Shown here: positions 42,401-54,400 of the stretch, piece after piece | Layout: each line of letters begins with the position of its first letter | Position numbering within the stretch: the stretch's first letter is position 1 | Notes under the pieces: generated by a model | The model's input: the letters and a program-made list of their open reading frames with translations, nothing else | Databases searched by the model: none | What the model was told of the DNA's origin: nothing | Made by a program: the position numbers and the translations under genes | Assembly: GCA_964035795.1 (NCBI GenBank) | Contig: CAXIVU010000302.1 | Coordinates: forward strand, 124,001-188,000 | Origin: Pterobdella sp. o SKG-2022 | Taxonomy: Eukaryota; Annelida; Clitellata; Hirudinida; Piscicolidae | Direction: 5' to 3' | DNA length: 64,000 bases

Positions 42401-45400
42401 GTTGTAGCTGTAGCCATTGAAGTTGTTGTTACAGAAATTGTAGTTGGCGTTGTTGTTTCTACAGTAATAACTGTTGGCGTAGATGTAGACAACATTTCTG
42501 TCGTTGTTGTCATAATAACAGTTGTTGTTTGCGTTGATTTTGCAATCGTTGTCGAAACTGTTGTAGCTGTAGCCATTGAAGTTGTTGTTACAGAAATTGT
42601 AGTTGGCGTTGTTGTTTCTACAGTAGTAACTGTTGGCGTAGATGTAGACAACATTTCTGTCGTTGTTGTCATAATAACAGTTGTTGTATGCGTTGATTTT
42701 GCAATCGTTGTCGAAACTGTTGTAGCTGTAGCCAATGAAGTTGTTGTCACAGTTATTGTAGTTGGCGTTGTTGTTTCTACAGTAGTAACTGTTGGCGTAG
42801 ATGTAGACAACATTTCTGTCGTTGTTGTCATAATAACAGTTGTTGTTTGCGTTGATTTTGCAATCGTTGTCGAAACTGTTGTAGCTGTAGCCAATGAAGT
42901 TGTTGTCACAGTTATTGTAGTTGGCGTTGTTGTTTCTACAGTAGTAACTGTTGGCGTAGATGTTGACATCATTTCTGTCGTTGTTGTCATAATAACAGTT
43001 GTTGTTTGCGTTGATTTTGCAATCGTTGTCGAAACTGTTGTAGCTGTAGACATTGAAGTTGTTGTTACAGAAATTGTAGTTGGCGTTGTTGTTTCTACAG
43101 TAGTAACTGTTGGCGTAGATGTTGACATCATTTCTGTCGTTGTTGTCATAATAACAGTTGTTGTTTGCGTTGATTTTGCAATCGTTGTCGAAACTGTTGT
43201 AGCTGTAGCCATTGAAATTGTTGTTACAGAAATTGTAGTTGGCGTTGTTGCTTCTACAGTAGTAACTTTTGGCGTAGATGTTGACATCATTTCTGTCGTT
43301 GTTGTCATAATAACAGTTGTTGTTTGCGTTGATTTTGCAATCGTTGTCGAAACTGTTGTAGCTGTAGCCATTGAAGTTGTTGTTACAGAAATTGTAGTTG
43401 GCGTTGTTGTTTCTACAGTAGTAACTGTTGGCGTAGATGTAGACAACATTTCTGTCGTTGTTGTCATAATAACAGTTGTTGTTTGCGTTGATTTTGCAAT
43501 CGTTGTCGAAACTGTTGTAGCTGTAGCCAATGAAGTTGTTGTCACAGTTATTGTAGTTGGCGTTGTTGTTTCTACAGTAGTAACTGTTGGCGTAGATGTA
43601 GACAACATTTCTGTCGTTGTTGTCATAATAACAGTTGTTGTTTGCGTTGATTTTGCAATCGTTGTCGAAACTGTTGTAGCTGTAGCCAATGAAGTTGTTG
43701 TCACAGTTATTGTAGTTGGCGTTGTTTTTTCTACAGTAGTAACTGTTGGCGTAGATGTTGACATCATTTCTGTCGTTGTTGTCATAATAACAGTTGTTGT
43801 TTGCGTTGATTTTGCAATCGTTGTCGAAACTGTTGTAGCTGTAGACATTGAAGTTGTTGTTACAGAAATTGTAGTTGGCGTTGTTGTTTCTACAGTAGTA
43901 ACTGTTGGCGTAGATGTTGACATCATTTCTGTCGTTGTTGTCATAATAACAGTTGTTGTTTGCGTTGATTTTGCAATCGTTGTCGAAACTGTTGTAGCTG
44001 TAGCCATTGAAATTGTTGTTACAGAAATTGTAGTTGGCGTTGTTGCTTCTACAGTAGTAACTTTTGGCGTAGATGTTGACATCATTTCTGTCGTTGTTGT
44101 CATAATAACAGTTGTTGTTTGCGTTGATTTTGCAATCGTTGTCGAAACTGTTGTAGCTGTAGCCATTGAAGTTGTTGTTACAGAAATTGTAGTTGGCGTT
44201 GTTGTTTCTACAGTAGTAACTGTTGGCGTAGATGTAGACAACATTTCTGTCGTTGTTGTCATAATAACAGTTGTTGTTTGCGTTGATTTTGCAATCGTTG
44301 TCGAAACTGTTGTAGCTGTAGCCAATGAAGTTGTTGTCACAGAAATTGTAGTTGGCGTTGTTGTTTCTACAGTAGTAACTGTTGGCGTAGATGTAGACAA
44401 CATTTCTGTCGTTGTTGTCATAATAACAGTTGTTGTTTGCGTTGATTTTGCAATCGTTGTCGAAACTGTTGTAGCTGTAGCCAATGAAGTTGTTGTCACA
44501 GTTATTGTAGTTGGCGTTGTTTTTTCTACAGTAGTAACTGTTGGCGTAGATGTTGACATCATTTCTGTCGTTGTTGTCATAATAACAGTTGTTGTTTGCG
44601 TTGATTTTGCAATCGTTGTCGAAACTGTTGTAGCTGTAGCCATTGAAGTTGTTGTTACAGAAATTGTAGTTGGCGTTGTTGTTTCTACAGTAGTAACTGT
44701 TGGCGTAGATGTAGACAACATTTCTGTCGTTGTTGTCATAATAACAGTTGTTGTTTGCGTTGATTTTGCAATCGTTGTCGAAACTGTTGTAGCTGTAGCC
44801 ATTGAAGTTGTTGTCACAGAAATTGTAGTTGGCGTTGTTGTTTCTACAGTAGTAACTGTTGGCGTAGATGTTGACATCATTTCTGTCGTTGTTGTCATAA
44901 TAACAGTTGTTGTTTGCGTTGATTTTGCAATCGTTGTCGAAACTGTTGTAGCTGTAGACATTGAAGTTGTTGTTACAGAAATTGTAGTTGGCGTTGTTGT
45001 TTCTACAGTAGTAACTGTTGGCGTAGATGTAGACAACATTTCTGTCGTTGTTGTCATAATAACAGTTGTTGTTTGCGTTGATTTTGCAATCGTTGTCGAA
45101 ACTGTTGTAGCTGTAGCCAATGAAGTTGTTGTCACAGTTATTGTAGTTGGCGTTGTTTTTTCTACAGTAGTAACTGTTGGCGTAGATGTAGACAACATTT
45201 CTGTCGTTGTTGTCATAATAACAGTTGTTGTTTGCGTTGATTTTGCAATCGTTGTCGAAACTGTTGTAGCTGTAGCCAATGAAGTTGTTGTCACAGTTAT
45301 TGTAGTTGGCGTTGTTTTTTCTACAGTAGTAACTGTTGGCGTAGATGTTGACATCATTTCTGTCGTTGTTGTCATAATAACAGTTGTTGTTTGCGTTGAT

Positions 45401-48400
45401 TTTGCAATCGTTGTCGAAACTGTTGTAGCTGTAGCCATTGAAGTTGTTGTTACAGAAATTGTAGTTGGCGTTGTTGTTTCTACAGTAGTAACTGTTGGCG
45501 TAGATGTAGACAACATTTCTGTCGTTGTTGTCATAATAACAGTTGTTGTTTGCGTTGATTTTGCAATCGTTGTCGAAACTGTTGTAGCTGTAGCCATTGA
45601 AGTTGTTGTCACAGAAATTGTAGTTGGCGTTGTTGTTTCTACAGTAGTAACTGTTGGCGTAGATGTAGACATCATTTCTGTCGTTGTTGTCATAATAACA
45701 GTTGTTGTTTGCGTTGATTTTGCAATCGTTGTCGAAACTGTTGTAGCTGTAGCCATTGAAGTTGTTGTTACAGAAATTGTAGTTGGCGTTGTTGTTTCTA
45801 CAGTAATAACTGTTGGCGTAGATGTAGACAACATTTCTGTCGTTGTTGTCATAATAACAGTTGTTGTTTGCGTTGATTTTGCAATCGTTGTCGAAACTGT
45901 TGTAGCTGTAGCCAATGAAGTTGTTGTCACAGTTATTGTAGTTGGCGTTGTTGTGGCTACAGTAGTAACTGTTGGCGTAGATGTAGACAACATTTCTGTC
46001 GTTGTTGTCATAATAACAGTTGTTGTTTGCGTTGATTTTGCAATCGTTGTCGAAACTGTTGTAGCTGTAGCCAATGAAGTTGTTGTCACAGTTATTGTAG
46101 TTGGCGTTGTTTTTTCTACAGTAGTAACTGTTGGCGTAGATGTTGACATCATTTCTGTCGTTGTTGTCATAATAACAGTTGTTGTTTGCGTTGATTTTGC
46201 AATCGTTGTCGAAACTGTTGTAGCTGTAGACATTGAAGTTGTTGTTACAGAAATTGTAGTTGGCGTTGTTGTTTCTACAGTAGTAACTGTTGGCGTAGAT
46301 GTTGACATCATTTCTGTCGTTGTTGTCATAATAACAGTTGTTGTTTGCGTTGATTTTGCAATCGTTGTCGAAACTGTTGTAGCTGTAGCCATTGAAATTG
46401 TTGTTACAGAAATTGTAGTTGGCGTTGTTGCTTCTACAGTAGTAACTGTTGGCGTAGATGTTGACATCATTTCTGTCGTTGTTGTCATAATAACAGTTGT
46501 TGTTTGCGTTGATTTTGCAATCGTTGTCGAAACTGTTGTAGCTGTAGCCATTGAAGTTGTTGTTACAGAAATTGTAGTTGGCGTTGTTGTTTCTACAGTA
46601 GTAACTGTTGGCGTAGATGTAGACAACATTTCTGTCGTTGTTGTCATAATAACAGTTGTTGTTTGCGTTGATTTTGCAATCGTTGTCGAAACTGTTGTAG
46701 CTGTAGCCAATGAAGTTGTTGTCACAGTTATTGTAGTTGGCGTTGTTTTTTCTACAGTAGTAACTGTTGGCGTAGATGTTGACATCATTTCTGTCGTTGT
46801 TGTCATAATAACAGTTGTTGTTTGCGTTGATTTTGCAATCGTTGTCGAAACTGTTGTAGCTGTAGCCATTGAAGTTGTTGTCACAGAAATTGTAGTTGGC
46901 GTTGTTGTTTCTACAGTAGTAACTGTTGGCGTAGATGTAGACAACATTTCTGTCGTTGTTGTCATAATAACAGTTGTTGTTTGCGTTGATTTTGCAATCG
47001 TTGTCGAAACTGTTGTAGCTGTAGCCATTGAAATTGTTGTTACAGAAATTGTAGTTGGCGTTGTTGCTTCTACAGTAGTAACTGTTGGCGTAGATGTTGA
47101 CATCATTTCTGTCGTTGTTGTCATAATAACAGTTGTTGTTTGCGTTGATTTTGCAATCGTTGTCGAAACTGTTGTAGCTGTAGCCATTGAAGTTGTTGTT
47201 ACAGAAATTGTAGTTGGCGTTGTTGTTTCTACAGTAGTAACTGTTGGCGTAGATGTAGACAACATTTCTGTCGTTGTTGTCATAATAACAGTTGTTGTTT
47301 GCGTTGATTTTGCAATCGTTGTCGAAACTGTTGTAGCTGTAGCCAATGAAGTTGTTGTCACAGTTATTGTAGTTGGCGTTGTTTTTTCTACAGTAGTAAC
47401 TGTTGGCGTAGATGTAGACAACATTTCTGTCGTTGTTGTCATAATAACAGTTGTTGTTTGCGTTGATTTTGCAATCGTTGTCGAAACTGTTGTAGCTGTA
47501 GCCAATGAAGTTGTTGTCACAGTTATTGTAGTTGGCGTTGTTTTTTCTACAGTAGTAACTGTTGGCGTAGATGTTGACATCATTTCTGTCGTTGTTGTCA
47601 TAATAACAGTTGTTGTTTGCGTTGATTTTGCAATTGTTGTCGAAACTGTTGTAGCTGTAGCCATTGAAGTTGTTGTTACAGAAATTGTAGTTGGCGTTGT
47701 TGTTTCTACAGTAGTAACTGTTGGCGTAGATGTTGACATCATTTCTGTCGTTGTTGTCATAATAACAGTTGTTGTTTGCGTTGATTTTGCAATCGTTGTC
47801 GAAACTGTTGTAGCTGTAGCCATTGAAATTGTTGTTACAGAAATTGTAGTTAGCGTTGTTGTTTCTACAGTAGTAACTGTTGGCGTAGATGTTGACATCA
47901 TTTCTGTCGTTGTTGTCATAATAACAGTTGTTGTTTGCGTTGATTTTGCAATCGTTGTCGAAACTGTTGTAGCTGTAGCCATTGAAGTTGTTGTTACAGA
48001 AATTGTAGTTGGCGTTGTTGTTTCTACAGTAGTAACTGTTGGCGTAGATGTAGACAACATTTCTGTCGTTGTTGTCATAATAACAGTTGTTGTTTGCGTT
48101 GATTTTGCAATCGTTGTCGAAACTGTTGTAGCTGTAGCCATTGAAGTTGTTGTCACAGAAATTGTAGTTGGCGTTGTTGTTTCTACAGTAGTAACTGTTG
48201 GCGTAGATGTAGACATCATTTCTGTCGTTGTTGTCATAATAACAGTTGTTGTTTGCGTTGATTTTGCAATCGTTGTCGAAACTGTTGTAGCTGTAGCCAT
48301 TGAAGTTGTTGTTACAGAAATTGTAGTTGGCGTTGTTGTTTCTACAGTAATAACTGTTGGCGTAGATGTAGACAACATTTCTGTCGTTGTTGTCATAATA

Positions 48401-51400
48401 ACTGTTGTTGTTTGCGTTGATTTTGCAATCGTTGTCGAAACTGTTGTAGCTGTAGCCAATGAAGTTGTTGTCACAGTTATTGTAGTTGGCGTTGTTGTGG
48501 CTACAGTAGTAACTGTTGGCGTAGATGTAGACAACATTTCTGTCGTTGTTGTCATAATAACAGTTGTTGTTTGCGTTGATTTTGCAATCGTTGTCGAAAC
48601 TGTTGTAGCTGTAGCCAATGAAGTTGTTGTCACAGTTATTGTAGTTGGCGTTGTTTTTTCTACAGTAGTAACTGTTGGCGTAGATGTTGACATCATTTCT
48701 GTCGTTGTTGTCATAATAACAGTTGTTGTTTGCGTTGATTTTGCAATCGTTGTCGAAACTGTTGTAGCTGTAGACATTGAAGTTGTTGTTACAGAAATTG
48801 TAGTTGGCGTTGTTGTTTCTACAGTAGTAACTGTTGGCGTAGATGTTGACATCATTTCTGTCGTTGTTGTCATAATAACAGTTGTTGTTTGCGTTGATTT
48901 TGCAATCGTTGTCGAAACTGTTGTAGCTGTAGCCATTGAAATTGTTGTTACAGAAATTGTAGTTGGCGTTGTTGCTTCTACAGTAGTAACTGTTGGCGTA
49001 GATGTTGACATCATTTCTGTCGTTGTTGTCATAATAACAGTTGTTGTTTGCGTTGATTTTGCAATCGTTGTCGAAACTGTTGTAGCTGTAGCCATTGAAG
49101 TTGTTGTTACAGAAATTGTAGTTGGCGTTGTTGTTTCTACAGTAGTAACTGTTGGCGTAGATGTAGACAACATTTCTGTCGTTGTTGTCATAATAACAGT
49201 TGTTGTTTGCGTTGATTTTGCAATCGTTGTCGAAACTGTTGTAGCTGTAGCCAATGAAGTTGTTGTCACAGTTATTGTAGTTGGCGTTGTTTTTTCTACA
49301 GTAGTAACTGTTGGCGTAGATGTTGACATCATTTCTGTCGTTGTTGTCATAATAACAGTTGTTGTTTGCGTTGATTTTGCAATCGTTGTCGAAACTGTTG
49401 TAGCTGTAGCCATTGAAGTTGTTGTTACAGAAATTGTAGTTGGCGTTGTTGTTTCTACAGTAGTAACTGTTGGCGTGAATGTAGACATCATTTCTGTCGT
49501 TGTTGTCATAATAACAGTTGTTGTTTGCGTTGATTTTGCAATCGTTGTCGAAACTGTTGTAGCTGTAGCCAATGAAGTTGTTGTCACAGAAATTGTAGTT
49601 GGCGTTGTTGTTTCTACAGTAGTAACTGTTGGCGTAGATGTAGACAACATTTCTGTCGTTGTTGTCATAATAACAGTTGTTGTTTGCGTTGATTTTGCAA
49701 TCGTTGTCGAAACTGTTGTAGCTGTAGCCAATGAAGTTGTTGTCACAGTTATTGTAGTTGGCGTTGTTTTTTCTACAGTAGTAACTGTTGGCGTAGATGT
49801 TGACATCATTTCTGTCGTTGTTGTCATAATAACAGTTGTTGTTTGCGTTGATTTTGCAATCGTTGTCGAAACTGTTGTAGCTGTAGCCATTGAAGTTGTT
49901 GTCACAGAAATTGTAGTTGGCGTTGTTGTTTCTACAGTAGTAATTGTTGGCGTAGATGTAGACAACATTTCTGTCGTTGTTGTCATAATAACAGTTGTTG
50001 TTTGCGTTGATTTTGCAATCGTTGTCAAAACTGTTGTAGCTGTAGCCAATGAAGTTGTTGTCACAGTTATTGTAGTTGGCGTTGTTTTTTCTACAGTAGT
50101 AACTGTTGGCGTAGATGTTGACATCATTTCTGTCGTTGTTGTCATAATAACAGTTGTTGTTTGCGTTGATTTTGCAATCGTTGTCGAAACTGTTGTAGCT
50201 GTAGCCATTGAAGTTGTTGTTACAGAAATTGTAGTTGGCGTTGTTGTTTCTACAGTAGTAACTGTTGGCGTAGATGTAGACATCATTTCTGTCGTTGTTG
50301 TCATAATAACAGTTGTTGTTTGCGTTGATTTTGCAATCGTTGTCGAAACTGTTGTAGCTGTAGCCAATGAAGTTGTTGTCACAGTTATTGTAGTTGGCGT
50401 TGTTGTGGCTACAGTAGTAACTGTTGGCGTAGATGTAGACAACATTTCTGTCGTTGTTGTCATAATAACAGTTGTTGTTTGCGTTGATTTTGCAATCGTT
50501 GTCGAAACTGTTGTAGCTGTAGCCAATGAAGTTGTTGTCACAGTTATTGTAGTTGGCGTTGTTTTTTCTACAGTAGTAACTGTTGGCGTAGATGTTGACA
50601 TCATTTCTGTCGTTGTTGTCATAATAACAGTTGTTGTTTGCGTTGATTTTGCAATCGTTGTCGAAACTGTTGTAGCTGTAGACATTGAAGTTGTTGTTAC
50701 AGAAATTGTAGTTGGCGTTGTTGTTTCTACAGTAGTAACTGTTGGCGTAGATGTTGACATCATTTCTGTCGTTGTTGTCATAATAACAGTTGTTGTTTGC
50801 GTTGATTTTGCAATCGTTGTCGAAACTGTTGTAGCTGTAGCCATTGAAATTGTTGTTACAGAAATTGTAGTTGGCGTTGTTGCTTCTACAGTAGTAACTG
50901 TTGGCGTAGATGTTGACATCATTTCTGTCGTTGTTGTCATAATAACAGTTGTTGTTTGCGTTGATTTTGCAATCGTTGTCGAAACTGTTGTAGCTGTAGC
51001 CATTGAAGTTGTTGTTACAGAAATTGTAGTTGGCGTTGTTGTTTCTACAGTAGTAACTGTTGGCGTAGATGTAGACAACATTTCTGTCGTTGTTGTCATA
51101 ATAACAGTTGTTGTTTGCGTTGATTTTGCAATCGTTGTCGAAACTGTTGTAGCTGTAGCCAATGAAGTTGTTGTCACAGAAATTGTAGTTGGCGTTGTTG
51201 TTTCTACAGTAGTAACTGTTGGCGTAGATGTAGACAACATTTCTGTCGTTGTTGTCATAATAACAGTTGTTGTTTGCGTTGATTTTGCAATCGTTGTCGA
51301 AACTGTTGTAGCTGTAGCCAATGAAGTTGTTGTCACAGTTATTGTAGTTGGCGTTGTTTTTTCTACAGTAGTAACTGTTGGCGTAGATGTTGACATCATT

Positions 51401-54400
51401 TCTGTCGTTGTTGTCATAATAACAGTTGTTGTTTGCGTTGATTTTGCAATCGTTGTCGAAACTGTTGTAGCTGTAGCCAATGAAGTTGTTGTCACAGTTA
51501 TTGTAGTTGGCGTTGTTTTTTCTACAGTAGTAACTGTTGGCGTAGATGTTGACAACATTTCTGTCGTTGTTGTCATAATAACAGTTGTTGTTTGCGTTGA
51601 TTTTGCAATCGTTGTCGAAACTGTTGTAGCTGTAGCCAATGAAGTTGTTGTCACAGTTATTGTAGTTGGCGTTGTTTTTTCTACAGTAGTAACTGTTGGC
51701 GTAGATGTTGACATCATTTCTGTCGTTGTTGTCATAATAACAGTTGTTGTTTGCGTTGATTTTGCAATCGTTGTCGAAACTGTTGTAGCTGTAGCCATTG
51801 AAGTTGTTGTTACAGAAATTGTAGTTGGCGTTGTTGTTTCTACAGTAGTAACTGTTGGCGTAGATGTAGACATCATTTCTGTCGTTGTTGTCATAATAAC
51901 AGTTGTTGTTTGCGTTGATTTTGCAATCGTTGTCGAAACTGTTGTAGCTGTAGCCAATGAAGTTGTTGTCACAGTTATTGTAGTTGGCGTTGTTGTGGCT
52001 ACAGTAGTAACTGTTGGCGTAGATGTAGACAACATTTCTGTCGTTGTTGTCATAATAACAGTTGTTGTTTGCGTTGATTTTGCAATCGTTGTCGAAACTG
52101 TTGTAGCTGTAGCCAATGAAGTTGTTGTCACAGTTATTGTAGTTGGCGTTGTTTTTTCTACAGTAGTAACTGTTGGCGTAGATGTTGACATCATTTCTGT
52201 CGTTGTTGTCATAATAACAGTTGTTGTTTGCGTTGATTTTGCAATCGTTGTCGAAACTGTTGTAGCTGTAGACATTGAAGTTGTTGTTACAGAAATTGTA
52301 GTTGGCGTTGTTGTTTCTACAGTAGTAACTGTTGGCGTAGATGTTGACATCATTTCTGTCGTTGTTGTCATAATAACAGTTGTTGTTTGCGTTGATTTTG
52401 CAATCGTTGTCGAAACTGTTGTAGCTGTAGCCATTGAAATTGTTGTTACAGAAATTGTAGTTGGCGTTGTTGCTTCTACAGTAGTAACTGTTGGCGTAGA
52501 TGTTGACATCATTTCTGTCGTTGTTGTCATAATAACAGTTGTTGTTTGCGTTGATTTTGCAATCGTTGTCGAAACTGTTGTAGCTGTAGCCATTGAAGTT
52601 GTTGTTACAGAAATTGTAGTTGGCGTTGTTGTTTCTACAGTAGTAACTGTTGGCGTAGATGTAGACAACATTTCTGTCGTTGTTGTCATAATAACAGTTG
52701 TTGTTTGCGTTGATTTTGCAATCGTTGTCGAAACTGTTGTAGCTGTAGCCAATGAAGTTGTTGTCACAGAAATTGTAGTTGGCGTTGTTGTTTCTACAGT
52801 AGTAACTGTTGGCGTAGATGTAGACAACATTTCTGTCGTTGTTGTCATAATAACAGTTGTTGTTTGCGTTGATTTTGCAATCGTTGTCGAAACTGTTGTA
52901 GCTGTAGCCAATGAAGTTGTTGTCACAGTTATTGTAGTTGGCGTTGTTTTTTCTACAGTAGTAACTGTTGGCGTAGATGTTGACATCATTTCTGTCGTTG
53001 TTGTCATAATAACAGTTGTTGTTTGCGTTGATTTTGCAATCGTTGTCGAAACTGTTGTAGCTGTAGCCAATGAAGTTGTTGTCACAGTTATTGTAGTTGG
53101 CGTTGTTTTTTCTACAGTAGTAACTGTTGGCGTAGATGTTGACAACATTTCTGTCGTTGTTGTCATAATAACAGTTGTTGTTTGCGTTGATTTTGCAATC
53201 GTTGTCGAAACTGTTGTAGCTGTAGCCAATGAAGTTGTTGTCACAGTTATTGTAGTTGGCGTTGTTGTTTCTACAGTAGTAACTGTTGGCGTAGATGTAG
53301 ACAACATTTCTGTCGTTGTTGTCATAATAACAGTTGTTGTTTGCGTTGATTTTGCAATCGTTGTCGAAACTGTTGTAGCTGTAGCCAATGAAGTTGTTGT
53401 CACAGAAATTGGAGTTGGCGTTGTATTTTCTACAGTAGTAACTGTTGGCTTAGATGTAGACAACATTTCTGTCGTTGTTGTCATAATAACAGTTGTTGTT
53501 TGCGTTGATTTTGCAATCGTTGTCGAAACTGTTGTAGCTGTAGCCAATGAAGTTGTTGTCACAGTTATTGTAGTTGGCGTTGTTTTTTCTACAGTAGTAA
53601 CTGTTGGCGTAGATGTAGACAACATTTCTGTCGTTGTTGTCATAATAACAGTTGTTGTTTGCGTTGATTTTGCAATCGTTGTCGAAACTGTTGTAGCTGT
53701 AGCCAATGAAGTTGTTGTCACAGTTATTGTAGTTGGCGTTGTTTTTTCTACAGTAGTAACTGTTGGCGTAGATGTTGACATCATTTCTGTCGTTGTTGTC
53801 ATAATAACAGTTGTTGTTTGCGTTGATTTTGCAATCGTTGTCGAAACTGTTGTAGCTGTAGACATTGAAGTTGTTGTTACAGAAATTGTAGTTGGCGTTG
53901 TTGTTTCTACAGTAGTAACTGTTGGCGTAGATGTTGACATCATTTCTGTCGTTGTTGTCATAATAACAGTTGTTGTTTGCGTTGATTTTGCAATCGTTGT
54001 CGAAACTGTTGTAGCTGTAGCCATTGAAATTGTTGTTACAGAAATTGTAGTTGGCGTTGTTGCTTCTACAGTAGTAACTGTTGGCGTAGATGTTGACATC
54101 ATTTCTGTCGTTGTTGTCATAATAACAGTTGTTGTTTGCGTTGATTTTGCAATCGTTGTCGAAACTGTTGTAGCTGTAGCCATTGAAGTTGTTGTTACAG
54201 AAATTGTAGTTGGCGTTGTTGTTTCTACAGTAGTAACTGTTGGCGTAGATGTAGACAACATTTCTGTCGTTGTTGTCATAATAACAGTTGTTGTTTGCGT
54301 TGATTTTGCAATCGTTGTCGAAACTGTTGTAGCTGTAGCCAATGAAGTTGTTGTCACAGAAATTGTAGTTGGCGTTGTTGTTTCTACAGTAGTAACTGTT

